The notes under the pieces: generated by a model
The model's database searches: none
What the model saw: the letters and a program-made list of their open reading frames with translations, nothing else
What the model was told of the DNA's origin: nothing
Part shown: piece after piece, positions 24,133 through 32,393 of the stretch
Numbering within the stretch: the stretch's first letter is position 1
Layout of the letters: each line of letters begins with the position of its first letter
Made by a program: the position numbers and the translations under genes
From: Syntrophobacterales bacterium
Lineage (GTDB): Bacteria > Desulfobacterota > Desulfobaccia > Desulfobaccales > 0-14-0-80-60-11
DNA length: 64,000 nt
Assembly: GCA_023229795.1 (NCBI GenBank)
Contig: JALNYP010000014.1
Location: 1 to 64,000, forward strand
Direction of reading: 5' to 3'

Positions 24133-24906
24133 TTACTTGAATAGATTGGATTCTTGATTGTGCCAAGAGAATTGGCCTCTTTCATTGATGGCAAGTATCT
24201 TAACGCTTCCTCCAACTAGTTTTGGGGCACGTACATAGGTCTGAAAACCTTTAGTAATATTAATTAAATATTTTGTAAGACTGATGGCTTGACCTATATT
24301 CATTTTTTGGGGAGTGAACATCGAATAGATGTCGCTATGGTATAGTCTAATCCAATTTACCAATGCGTTAACTATATAATAGAAACCATTGAAAACCATT
24401 GCATAAGGAGGCTCGCTGCAATTATTGGATTCATCATTGCTCTTGAATTTGCTTATATCTTGCTGATTAGGGTCTTTGTTGTCCCCGGGACTCAGGCATA
24501 CATGTCTTATTTTTGGCTTCTTCGTGCCATTCTCTGATATATAGCCTGCCATATGAACACCGAAAGGGAAGTCACTTAATTTTGAAAAATCCACTGTTTT
24601 ATTCAAGTAATCTCGAAATTTCTCAGAAACAGTATCAACATCGTCGTCTTTTGAAAGGGAAGCTGAGAAATTCTTGAATATATTATCGATCAGATGCCTT
24701 CTGATCGTCCCTGTATTGTTTTTTAAGTGAATATCCAATAGTCCCCAAAATGATACAGCCATATGGTGGTCTTCTATTGCTATTATTTTAGTTGCATACG
24801 ATCTATCAGAAGTAAACACCTTCTTTTTTGGGTCCCACATTGAAATCTTTGAATCGGCTCCCATAACAATTCCGCTTTTCGTAGCCATTGTAATTAATAA
24901 TGTCAT
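24133..24906 (-). CDS. AT-rich Ntn-hydrolase/proteasome-like protein of unknown function
   Basis: A 257-residue protein with base composition far more AT-rich than both flanks. The N-terminus MTLLITMATKSGIVMGADSK resembles the beginning of proteasome-type Ntn hydrolases (Thr2 as possible nucleophile after Met removal, GIVMGADS strand and loop), and MAVSFWGLLDI is similar to the next conserved strand. The rest is not recognised. It lies between the dehydrogenase and the PTPS gene of an otherwise tight operon, same strand, with its own AGGA site. It reads as a horizontally acquired insertion. Family call is tentative. Confidence 0.45.
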   Translation of the reverse strand: MTLLITMATKSGIVMGADSKISMWDPKKKVFTSDRSYATKIIAIEDHHMAVSFWGLLDIHLKNNTGTIRRHLIDNIFKNFSASLSKDDDVDTVSEKFRDYLNKTVDFSKLSDFPFGVHMAGYISENGTKKPKIRHVCLSPGDNKDPNQQDISKFKSNDESNNCSEPPYAMVFNGFYYIVNALVNWIRLYHSDIYSMFTPQKMNIGQAISLTKYLINITKGFQTYVRAPKLVGGSVKILAINERGQFSWHNQESNLFK

Positions 24907-24984
24907 TTTTATTTCCTACTTAATATTTTTAAGATACAATAAAACTATTGTCTTATGAACCAACCTAAAACAAAAAATTAAAAC

Positions 24985-26010
24985 TCAATACTCCAGAATT
25001 ACCTGAATGACCTCTTCCGGGTGTTGGTCAATCAATTCATAAGCCCGGCCTGCTTCGGCCAGGGGAAACCGCTGGGTGATGAAGCGCGCCGGTTTGACCT
25101 GGCCCAGCATCTGCCAGGTGACCTGATAGCGTCGGGTCTTGTTCCAGCGGCCGGTAAGCTCAGGGGAGATACTGCTGACCTGGCTGCCGATGAGCCGCAC
25201 CCGGCTGCGATGGAAGCTGCCGCCCAGGTTGAGGTCGGAGCGCTTGAGGCCGTACCAGGAGCCGATGACCACCCGGCCGCTGAACCCCGTGGCCGCGATG
25301 GCCTGGTCCAGGGCGGCGGGGTTGCCGGACACCTCGTAGCAGAGGTCCGCGCCGGGATAGGGGCCGTTGCCCTGGAGATGGCTGAGCATCCGCGCCAGAG
25401 TTTCCGGTGTTGATGGGTCCAGGCTGACGTGGGCCCCCAGGTCTTCCGAGAGCAGGCGGCGCTTGGCATAGAGGTCCAGGGTCAGCAGGACCGACAGGGG
25501 CCAGCGGGACAGCAGGGCCGTGAGGAGGAGCCCTACGATGCCCTGGCCGAAGACGGCCACCTGTTCTCCCATGAGGGGCTGGCCGTCCAGCAGGAAGGTG
25601 ACCGCGGTCTCCATGTTGGGGAAGAACACCGCATCTTCGGGGGCCAGATCCGACGGCAACTGGAGCAGCTCGTCGGGAGTGGCCAGGAAGTGGCTTTCAT
25701 GGGGATGGAAGGCGAAGACCAGCCGGTCCTCCCAGCCGGGGGCCACGCCCCGGCCCACTTCGACGACCTGACCCACCGCGGCGTAGCCGTATTTCAGGGG
25801 AAAAGAGAAATCCCCGGCCAGGGCGGTGATGGTCTCGTCCTTGGCCAGGTCCGCCGGCGCCAGGCCGCGGTAGATTAGGAGCTCGGTGCCCGGGCTGATG
25901 GCTGAAATAATGGTTTTTACCAGTACCTGGCCAAAGGACGGCGAGGGCAGAGGTTCCGCCCGCACCGCCACCTGCCGGGGCGCGGTGAAATAAAGGGCTT
26001 GTCGCTCCAT
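24985..26010 (-). CDS. MDR (zinc-type alcohol) dehydrogenase-like oxidoreductase
   Basis: A 341-residue medium-chain dehydrogenase/reductase with GroES-like N-domain (SPGTELLIYRG, KYGYAAVGQVVEVG) and a Rossmann NAD(P) domain with the glycine motif VFGQGIVGLLLTALL and later GSWYGLKRSDLNLGG. The usual catalytic zinc Cys near residue 40 is not present (Ser-Pro-Gly-Thr-Glu), as in BchC-like members. ATG at 26010 follows directly on the stop of the RibA-RibD fusion (no gap), so it is co-translated. Likely oxidises or reduces an intermediate of the pterin-like pathway. Confidence 0.82.
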   Translation of the reverse strand: MERQALYFTAPRQVAVRAEPLPSPSFGQVLVKTIISAISPGTELLIYRGLAPADLAKDETITALAGDFSFPLKYGYAAVGQVVEVGRGVAPGWEDRLVFAFHPHESHFLATPDELLQLPSDLAPEDAVFFPNMETAVTFLLDGQPLMGEQVAVFGQGIVGLLLTALLSRWPLSVLLTLDLYAKRRLLSEDLGAHVSLDPSTPETLARMLSHLQGNGPYPGADLCYEVSGNPAALDQAIAATGFSGRVVIGSWYGLKRSDLNLGGSFHRSRVRLIGSQVSSISPELTGRWNKTRRYQVTWQMLGQVKPARFITQRFPLAEAGRAYELIDQHPEEVIQVILEY

Positions 26011-27378
26011 TCAATTATCCCAGTCGGGCTTCCCGTGCAGCACCAGGTCATCTCCCAGTTGCTGGTAGCTGAGGTTCTTGAGGCGGGGCAGGCGCCGCCG
26101 GGGCGAATACCCCGGCTGGTCCACGACCCGAAGGCCGCCGACGAGCAGCGGGGCGATGGTCAGGACCACCTGGTCCACCAGGCGGGAGGCGAGAAAACTC
26201 GTGATAATCTGGGCTCCTCCCTCCACCATCAAGCTGTTGATGCCCATGGAGCCCAGGTTTCCCAGGAGGTTGCCCAGGTCGACCCAGCCGTTGCTGCCCG
26301 GCACCCGCAGGACCCGGGCCCCGGCCGCCTCGAGGGCCTGTTGCCGCTCGGCGTCGGCGCCAGGGCCGGTGGCAATCCAGGGGGAACGGGAACTCTTCAG
26401 TAAATTGGCATAAGGCGGGAAGCGCAACCGGCTGTCCACCACTATGGGCTGGGGGTCCTGGCCGGGCGCCAGCCTGACGCTGAGGCGGGGATTGTCGGCC
26501 AGCACCGTGCCGATGCCCACCAGAATGGCTTCGTGGGAGCCCCTGAGGCCGTGGGTCATGGCCAGGGATTCCGAGCCGCTGAGGGCCAAGGGATGCCCGG
26601 GACGGTCGGCGATGCTGCCGTCCAAGCTCTGGGCATAACTGAGGGTAACGAAGGGGCGGCCGGTGCGGCGCCGGTGAGCCTCGGAGCCTTTAAGGCTGGC
26701 CCGGACTTCCTCCATAATCGTGAAATGTTCTCCCGGAGAAGCGGCCGGGGCGGCTGATGCTTGAGGCAGCCCGAGCAGATGCCCCATGCGCCTGGCCTTG
26801 GTGGCCAGATAGGTGCAGTTTTCCGCATGGGCCGGCGTCTGCAAAGGGAGGCGGTCCGTTACCTTGATCCCCCAGGCCGTGAGGCTCTCGATTTTGTGAA
26901 GGTTATTGGTGAGCAGGCGGATGGAATGTACCCCCAGATCCTGGAGAATCAGGGCCGCGGCGGAATACTCGCGTTCATCTTCGGCGTGGCCCAAGAGGAG
27001 ATTGGCCTCCACGGTGTCATAACCCGCATCCTGCAGATTATAGGCCTTGAGTTTATCGATGAGGCCGATGCCCCGGCCCTCCTGGCGCAGGTACAAGACA
27101 ATGCCCGAACCCGCCTCACCGATCCGCTGCATGGCCAGATGCAACTGCTCGTTGCAGTCGCAGCGCCGGGACCCCAGGACGTCGCCGGTAAAGCATTCCG
27201 AATGCAGCCGGACCAGCACGTTCTCGCCGCCTTTAACCTGCCCCCGTACCAGGGCCAGATGCTCCTTGTGATCCCGATGGCTGAGGTAACAGTGCAGCTG
27301 GAATTCGCCTTCCGCGGTGGGTATGCGGGCCGAGGCTTTCCTGGTCACCTTGGCAAACTCTTCGGAAGGCATAGCCAT
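26011..27378 (-). CDS. GTP cyclohydrolase II fused to RibD-type reductase domain
   Basis: A 455-residue two-domain enzyme. Residues about 15-205 are GTP cyclohydrolase II: zinc ligands Cys62, Cys73, Cys75 in ECFTGDVLGSRRCDC and the YLRQEGRGIGL active-site stretch. Residues about 240-452 match the RibD C-terminal reductase (SYAQSLDGSIA, RGSHEAILVGIGTVLADNP, MVEGGAQIITSFL). The RibD deaminase domain and RibB are absent, so it does not by itself make lumazine precursors as in standard riboflavin synthesis. It heads an operon with MDR dehydrogenase, PTPS, GT4 and methyltransferase. Ribosome site AGGGAG 6 bp before ATG. GCHII outside riboflavin synthesis is used for toxoflavin-type compounds, a possible analogy. 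Confidence 0.9.
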   Translation of the reverse strand: MAMPSEEFAKVTRKASARIPTAEGEFQLHCYLSHRDHKEHLALVRGQVKGGENVLVRLHSECFTGDVLGSRRCDCNEQLHLAMQRIGEAGSGIVLYLRQEGRGIGLIDKLKAYNLQDAGYDTVEANLLLGHAEDEREYSAAALILQDLGVHSIRLLTNNLHKIESLTAWGIKVTDRLPLQTPAHAENCTYLATKARRMGHLLGLPQASAAPAASPGEHFTIMEEVRASLKGSEAHRRRTGRPFVTLSYAQSLDGSIADRPGHPLALSGSESLAMTHGLRGSHEAILVGIGTVLADNPRLSVRLAPGQDPQPIVVDSRLRFPPYANLLKSSRSPWIATGPGADAERQQALEAAGARVLRVPGSNGWVDLGNLLGNLGSMGINSLMVEGGAQIITSFLASRLVDQVVLTIAPLLVGGLRVVDQPGYSPRRRLPRLKNLSYQQLGDDLVLHGKPDWDN

Positions 27379-27535
27379 CCCATCTCCCTTGCTCCCCGGA
27401 GAGGAGGAGCCTCTTGAAATCAGGCCTTTAAGAACCCAAACCTGGGGCGCTTAAAGCCGTTATACCTACATTTAACATGGGGATGGAAGACAGAATTGTC
27501 AAGTTGGGGCAGCGATCAGGAGTACAAACGAAACC

Positions 27536-27558
27536 AGGGGCGGGGTGACCCCGCCCCT
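27536..27558. repeat. perfect 23-bp palindrome (GGGGCGGGG type)
   Basis: AGGGGCGGGG, TGA, CCCCGCCCCT; related to 32347-32372 and the 35974-36015 and 37316-37340 elements, all of the G4C-N-C4 class ending in CCCCT. Confidence 0.75.
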
Positions 27559-27608
27559 GCGAGGGCAAGTCTGAGGCAGGGGGTCAGCGAGAGACCGCCC
27601 CGCGCGGG

Positions 27609-28028
27609 TTACACCCGTTCCAGAGCGTTGAAAAAGAAGGCGATTTCGACCTGAGCGGTCTCCACGGCGTCGGAGCCGTGGACGATATTGGCTTCGATCT
27701 CTTTGGCGAAATCGGCCCGGATGGTGCCGGGCGCGGCCTTGCGGTAGTCGGTGGCGCCCATGAGGTCGCGGTTGACCTGGATGGCGTTGTCGCCTTCGAG
27801 GATCAGGGCCACGATGGGGCCGGAACTCATGAATTGCGTCAGGCTGTCGAAAAAGGGGCGTTCCTTATGCACCGCGTAAAAGGCCCGGGCCTGGTTCAGG
27901 GAGAGGTGCAGCATCTTCATGGCGCGGATCTTGAGGCCGGCCTTCTCGAAGCGGCCGATGACTTCGCCGATGAGGCCGCGTTTGACGCCGTCGGGTTTGA
28001 TCATGGATAGAGTTTGTTCTATGGGCAT
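27609..28028 (-). CDS. ndk: nucleoside diphosphate kinase
   Basis: A 139-residue NDK, which moves phosphate from ATP to other nucleoside diphosphates. Visible are EQTLSMIKPDGVKRGLIGE, RAMKMLHLSL, GATDYRKAAPGTIRADF and the phosphohistidine loop NIVHGSDAVETAQ. The start at 28028 (MPIEQ) has AAGGAGA 8 bp before it and matches the family N-terminus; the longer open frame upstream is spurious. It is monocistronic and ends near a palindrome. Confidence 0.96.
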   Translation of the reverse strand: MPIEQTLSMIKPDGVKRGLIGEVIGRFEKAGLKIRAMKMLHLSLNQARAFYAVHKERPFFDSLTQFMSSGPIVALILEGDNAIQVNRDLMGATDYRKAAPGTIRADFAKEIEANIVHGSDAVETAQVEIAFFFNALERV

Positions 28029-28118
28029 GGACAGATTCTCCTTTGAAATCATGGGTAGGGTGAATGGCTGGATTATTATAACAAATCGGCTCCAAGGCTT
28101 GCCGGTAAAAAAGAAAAT

Positions 28119-28186
28119 GGTGCGCGGTGCGCACCCTACGCAGCGGGGCAGCCCGCGCCAATTATTTATGGCGGCCACAGGCCGCC
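28119..28186. repeat. palindromes upstream of ndk
   Basis: GGTGCGC, GGT, GCGCACC at 28119-28135 followed by CCTACG, and GGCGGCC, ACA, GGCCGCC near 28169-28186. Both are short hairpins without gene association. Confidence 0.5.
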
Positions 28187-28272
28187 CTATATTTGCAAGC
28201 GCCTCATAGGTTTTTGGTTGACTGAAGGCGGGATGCGCTTCGCTTTCCCGCCCTACGGCGAACTACGGCGAA

Positions 28273-30309
28273 CTATCTCTCCACGTAGCCGTGGTGGTCG
28301 AATTGCAGGGTAAAGGTGCCCCGGCCCTGGGTCAGGGAACGCAGGGCGGTGGCGTATCCGAACATCTCGGACAGCGGGGCCAGCCCTGAGATGATCCGCA
28401 CCGGGCCCTTGGCCAGCAGGTGCTCGACTTTGCCTTTGCGGGAGGCGAAATCGCCGATGACCTCGCCGGTGAACTCCTCCGGGGCGATGATCTCGACCTT
28501 CATGATGGGTTGCAGCAACTGGGGCTGGCCCTGGTGGAGGCCCTGCTTGACCGCGGTCATGGCCGCCACCCGGAAGGCCATCTCGGAGGTCTGGCCCTCC
28601 CGGACGGTGGCGTCGGTCAAGGCCACCGCCACGTCCACGACGGGATGGCCGTAAACCGCGCCGCCTTCCAGGGCTTCGGCCACCGATTGGGCGATCAGCG
28701 GCACGAACCCGGCCGCCAGGTGGCCTTCGGGCAACAGCGACACAAAGGAGTTGCCGCGACCCCGGGGCCGGGGGGACAGGGAGAGCCTGACTTCGGCGAA
28801 ATGGTGCTTGCCGGCCAGTTCCCGGTCGAAGACCCCGGTTTCCTCCACGCTCTTGGCGATGGTTTCCCGGTACACCACCTGGGGGCGGCCCGCCCGCACG
28901 TGGGTGTGGAACTCCCGCTCCAGGCGGTGGGTGATGACTTCCAGGTGCAACTCGCCCATGCCGGACAGCAGGGTCTGGCCCGTGTCTTCGTCCACGTGAA
29001 TCCGGAGGCTGGGGTCTTCTTCGGAGACCCGGGCCAGGGCCGGCCCCAGGCGTTCCTGGTCGTCCCGGGTAACGGGTTCGATGGCCAGAGAGATCACCGG
29101 CACATAGGAGGAAATGGGCTCCAGTACGATGGGATGCTGGCGGCTGCACAGGGTATCCCCGGTGGTGGTGGCCTTGAGGCCCAGCAGAGCCACGATGGAG
29201 CCGGCGTGGGCCTCCTCCAGGGGTTCCCGCTTGTTGGCGTGCATGCGCAGAATCCGGGCCACCTTCTCGGAGGTGCCCTTGATGGAATTATAGACCTCCT
29301 GGCCGAACTTCAGGGTGCCGGAATAGAGGCGCACATAGGTGAGGCGCTGGTTCTGGTCCACCATGATTTTGAAGGCCAGGGCGGCCAGGGGAGCGTCGTC
29401 CCGGGGCGGACGGCTCTCGGTGTCGCCGGTGTGGGGGTTCTGGCCGATAATCGCCGGCACCTGGGTGGGATTGGGCAGGAAATCCTTGACACCGTCCAGC
29501 AGGGGTTGGATGCCCTTGTTGCGCAGGGCGGAGCCGCAATAGGTGGGGACGCCTTTGAGGGCCAGGGTGAGCCGCTGGATGCCGGCTTTGAGGGCCTCCA
29601 CGGACAAGGCCTGTTCGGCCAGGTAAATCTCCATGACCTCGTCGTCCACTTCGGCCACGGCCTCCACCAGGGCCTCCCGGGCCTTCTCGGCCGGACCCTG
29701 GTAGTCGGCGGGGATATCCACCACTTCGAAGTCCGTGCCCAGGGTTTCATCCCGCCAGCGGATGGCCTTCAGGCTTAAAAGGTCGATGACGCCCTGGAAG
29801 CGCTCTTCTTCGCCCCAGGGGATGGTGAGGACCAGGGGATAGGCGCCCAGCTTGTCGCGCATGGAATCCACCGCGGCCCAGAAATTGGCCCCCATGCGAT
29901 CCATCTTGTTGATGAAGGCCAGCTTGGGCACCTTATACTTGTCCGCCTGGTGCCAGACGGTCTCGGACTGGGGCTCTACCCCGCCCACCGCGTCGAAGAC
30001 CCCGATGGCCCCATCCAGCACCCGGAGCGAGCGCTCCACTTCGATGGTAAAATCCACGTGGCCCGGCGTGTCGATGATATTGATGACGCAGCCCTTCCAC
30101 TGGCAGGTGGTCACCGCGGCGGTGATGGTGATGCCCCGTTCCTGCTCTTCGGGCATCCAGTCCATGACCGCGGCGCCGTCGTGGACCTCGCCCATCTTGT
30201 GGGTGCGGCCGGTATAATAGAGAATGCGCTCGGTCAAGGTGGTCTTGCCGGCGTCGATGTGGGCAATAATGCCGATGTTGCGAATGGCCTTGAGCCTGGG
30301 GGTAGTCAC
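28273..30309 (-). CDS. fusA: elongation factor G (second-type copy, standalone)
   Basis: A 678-residue translational GTPase that drives ribosome translocation. G1 GIIAHIDAGKTTLTER, G2 Thr in ERGITI, G3 DTPGHVDF, G4 NKMDR, then domains II-V (SGMGELHLEV, FGYATALRSLTQGRGTFT). The start is taken as GTG at 30309 with GGAG 9 bp before; an upstream GTG (30318) has no room for a ribosome site. It is not in a str operon (no rpsL, rpsG or tuf neighbours), suggesting a second EF-G. The repeated divergence from canonical EF-G in the middle (for example SPRPRGRGNSFVS) fits the EF-G2 type, but I cannot assign subfamily. Confidence 0.92.
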   Translation of the reverse strand: MTTPRLKAIRNIGIIAHIDAGKTTLTERILYYTGRTHKMGEVHDGAAVMDWMPEEQERGITITAAVTTCQWKGCVINIIDTPGHVDFTIEVERSLRVLDGAIGVFDAVGGVEPQSETVWHQADKYKVPKLAFINKMDRMGANFWAAVDSMRDKLGAYPLVLTIPWGEEERFQGVIDLLSLKAIRWRDETLGTDFEVVDIPADYQGPAEKAREALVEAVAEVDDEVMEIYLAEQALSVEALKAGIQRLTLALKGVPTYCGSALRNKGIQPLLDGVKDFLPNPTQVPAIIGQNPHTGDTESRPPRDDAPLAALAFKIMVDQNQRLTYVRLYSGTLKFGQEVYNSIKGTSEKVARILRMHANKREPLEEAHAGSIVALLGLKATTTGDTLCSRQHPIVLEPISSYVPVISLAIEPVTRDDQERLGPALARVSEEDPSLRIHVDEDTGQTLLSGMGELHLEVITHRLEREFHTHVRAGRPQVVYRETIAKSVEETGVFDRELAGKHHFAEVRLSLSPRPRGRGNSFVSLLPEGHLAAGFVPLIAQSVAEALEGGAVYGHPVVDVAVALTDATVREGQTSEMAFRVAAMTAVKQGLHQGQPQLLQPIMKVEIIAPEEFTGEVIGDFASRKGKVEHLLAKGPVRIISGLAPLSEMFGYATALRSLTQGRGTFTLQFDHHGYVER

Positions 30310-30522
30310 GGGGCACACTCCGGAAAAGGCAACCTCACTTTTGTAAATGAATTTGCCCTATCTTTCAACCCTTAATATGAGAAATCGGTTTCCAGTTTCC
30401 GGTTTTCAGTTTTCAGTGAAGAAAAATCGGGCCCCGATAAGGTCAGGAATCCCGAGTTCGGTTAGGTTGATTCCAGGCCCGGCCATCCGGCTCTTGGCGG
30501 CTTGACAGCAAATGGCGCCGCA

Positions 30523-30547
30523 GCGCAGGCTAAAGCCTGCGGCTACC
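30523..30547. repeat. 25-bp dispersed palindromic repeat, copy B
   Basis: GCGCAGGCTAAAGCCTGCGG followed by CTACC, identical to 21629-21653. Upstream is another GTTTTCAGTTTTCAG tract. Confidence 0.8.
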
Positions 30548-30582
30548 TGATTCCCACGACGGGAGGCGAAGTTGTCGGAGGT

Positions 30583-31218
30583 TTACTCCGGCGGGAACAG
30601 CTCCACTGATTCCAGGGCGGCCAGGTCCCGGAGGGATACCATGGCCACCCGGGAAGCGACCAGGTCCAAGACCGCAAAGCTGAAAGTGGGATGCCGCTGT
30701 TCCTCCAGGGTGAAGGCCCCCGGCACGATGAGGTAGGTGGTGTCCGGTTCCAGGGTCAGGCAGGCCTGGCGCTCCCGAAATTCCTGGGGCCGCACCGCGT
30801 CGTTGGTGTAAAGCAGACGGCTGAAGGGCGGCGTAAAGCGGGTGACGCAGGGCACGTGGGTGTGTCCGTGGCAGGCCAGCAAGGGCGGGCGGTAGGTGTG
30901 GGCCCCGTGCCCGTAGGCCCGGACGCGTTCATTAAAGTGGGTCCAGATCAAGGCCCGGGTGTGGGCCAGAAAGATGCGTCCTTCCAGTTCCAGGGCCACG
31001 CCGCAGGCGGTGGCTTCGGGCATCTGGGGTCCGAAGACGTCGTACACCCAGTACAGACGGTTGGCTGGGTCCAGCGTCAGCCACGGCCGGAACGGTTCCG
31101 GCGGACAATCCCCCAGGCAAGCCAGGTGGTGCAACCCCTGGGCCTGAAAGAAGGCCAATAACGCGGGAAGGCCGGCCTGGTAAGCATGGGTGTCAGCTAC
31201 CAGCGCCAGCCTTGCCAT
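30583..31218 (-). CDS. metallophosphoesterase, YfcE-like
   Basis: A 211-residue calcineurin-fold phosphoesterase. Metal ligands are recognisable as D-x-H in VADTHAY, GDC, and GHTH in CHGHTHVP; the second metal Asn that usually follows GNxD is replaced by a YDVFGP stretch, so activity may be altered. No signal peptide, so cytoplasmic. The start is set at the second in-frame codon (ATG 31218) because the family N-terminus MARLALVADTH fits; a GTG at 31236 would add six residues. Next to it lie the two tandem small-protein genes. Substrate unknown. Confidence 0.75.
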   Translation of the reverse strand: MARLALVADTHAYQAGLPALLAFFQAQGLHHLACLGDCPPEPFRPWLTLDPANRLYWVYDVFGPQMPEATACGVALELEGRIFLAHTRALIWTHFNERVRAYGHGAHTYRPPLLACHGHTHVPCVTRFTPPFSRLLYTNDAVRPQEFRERQACLTLEPDTTYLIVPGAFTLEEQRHPTFSFAVLDLVASRVAMVSLRDLAALESVELFPPE

Positions 31219-31258
31219 GGGTTCTCGGGCAGCCACTGAGAGTGGATAAACCCTTTAA

Positions 31259-31417
31259 TTAAGCTGACTTGGGGCCGCAGGCGTGCCCGGGATGGCCCTT
31301 CAGCCGGTCCACCAGGGCGGCCAGATACTTGATGGCCTCTTCTTTGTCCTTATCGATGACAATGGCTTCAATCTGCATAATTTCCTGGTCCGTAAACGCG
31401 ATCTGCCTGTCTGCCAT
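31259..31417 (-). CDS. 52-aa conserved micro-protein, tandem paralogue 1
   Basis: ATG at 31417 with a strong AAGGAAGG site 7 bp before; 52 codons to TAA at 31259. Sequence features: IEAIVIDKDKEEAIKYLAALVDRLKGHPG and the ending HPGHACGPK. It is homologous to the next gene (31587-31766) over its whole length, sharing DQE, EAIVIDKD, YLA-L-DRLKGHPGHACGPK. An N-terminal beta strand followed by an acidic helix suggests a compact fold, with His-Pro-Gly-His-Ala-Cys possibly binding a metal. Function unknown. Confidence 0.65.
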   Translation of the reverse strand: MADRQIAFTDQEIMQIEAIVIDKDKEEAIKYLAALVDRLKGHPGHACGPKSA

Positions 31418-31586
31418 GACTTTCACCTTCCTTTTAATCGGCGACGCGCCGTGGGCAGCGTCTGGAGTGGAGGTTGGAGAACGGGCCGCACGGCAAGCGG
31501 CCGGGCCAGCCCATCCAGTGTGGATCTCAGCCTGGAGCGGTTACGGGTCGCTTACGGCGCTGTACTAGCTTACCGGCCTCAGCGTC

Positions 31587-31766
31587 TTAACCGTGTCCCG
31601 GAGGGGTTTCGGCCACTTTGGGGCCGCAGGCGTGGCCGGGATGTCCCTTGAGGCGATCCAACAAGTCGGCCAGATACCGCAAGGCATCATCACCATCTTT
31701 ATCGATGACGATGGCCTCGACTTTCATCTGCTCCTGGTCCGAAAAGGAAATGACTTTCTGACCCAT
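31587..31766 (-). CDS. 59-aa conserved micro-protein, tandem paralogue 2
   Basis: ATG at 31766 with GGGAGG 6 bp before; 59 codons to TAA at 31587. Shares with the downstream paralogue DQE, VEAIVIDKD, YLADLLDRLKGHPGHACGPK; then a short extra tail ETPPGHG. The two genes are same-strand, 169 bp apart, and carry separate ribosome sites. No known family recognised. Confidence 0.65.
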   Translation of the reverse strand: MGQKVISFSDQEQMKVEAIVIDKDGDDALRYLADLLDRLKGHPGHACGPKVAETPPGHG

Positions 31767-31972
31767 GTGTACCTCCCGTTAATGTACTCGGTGAGAACAA
31801 TGTAAGAGCAAGCCCTCCGGGTGTCAATAGAGAGAAGAGACATTTGCGTATTTGGAGAAATCAGGGATAATAAAGGGAGCAAGCGTTCATTTTTCCCTGG
31901 TTTTCCCGATTCGGTGGCTTGAATTCGACCCGGGTAGAGTCTACCGGTTTAAGTTTATGCGAGGTATAGGTT

Positions 31973-32326
31973 ATGCCGAAGTTATTCCAAGATCGTACGC
32001 AGGCGGCCCTGTGCCCCTTTTGCGGGGTGAAAATTCTACGGCCGGTGGAGGTGGAAGGCGGTCAGTGGTACGACTTTGCCGGGGGGTTCTGCGACTGCGG
32101 GGCGGTATTTGCCCTCGATCCCACCGCCAGGAACGGCGGGGCGGCCTTTCTCCAGGCTCTCGTCATGATCACCGACGGGGATATGGACCGGGCTATGGGC
32201 CTGTCCGAAGGCGAGGATTATGACGTCGGCTATGTTTCGCACTATGACGTTGAGCAGCATCACGTGGACCCCCATGCCTTCGGGACTTTGTACTTCATCC
32301 GGCCCAGGACCGGCGCTGATGGGTGA
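31973..32326 (+). CDS. hypothetical zinc-binding protein (117 aa)
   Basis: A small protein with a Cys-rich N-terminus: CPFCGVKIL and later GFCDCGAVFALDP give a CxxC...CxC set as in rubredoxin-like zinc ribbons. The remainder is acidic and includes the pattern GLSEGEDYDVGYVSHYDVEQHHVDPHAFG with several His and Asp residues that may bind metal. Start ATG at 31973, preceded by GAGGTATAGGTT, a weak site. No homologous family recognised. It lies alone, after the two convergent micro-protein genes. Confidence 0.45.
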   Translation: MPKLFQDRTQAALCPFCGVKILRPVEVEGGQWYDFAGGFCDCGAVFALDPTARNGGAAFLQALVMITDGDMDRAMGLSEGEDYDVGYVSHYDVEQHHVDPHAFGTLYFIRPRTGADG

Positions 32327-32346
32327 TGTTGACCTTTAGCCGTTCA

Positions 32347-32372
32347 TGTAGGGGCGGGGTCACCCCGCCCTT
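32347..32372. repeat. palindrome of GTAGGGGCGGGG type
   Basis: GTAGGGGCGGGG, TCA, CCCCGCCCTTA hairpin between the zinc-binding protein and pdxA, related to 27536-27558. Confidence 0.6.
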
Positions 32373-32393
32373 AGCCCTTTTCCCCCAAGTCAT

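Noticed and set aside
28420..29778. 452-codon plus-strand frame within EF-G
   Set aside because: EF-G on the minus strand has all GTPase motifs; this frame is antisense with Gly/Gln-rich nonsense sequence.
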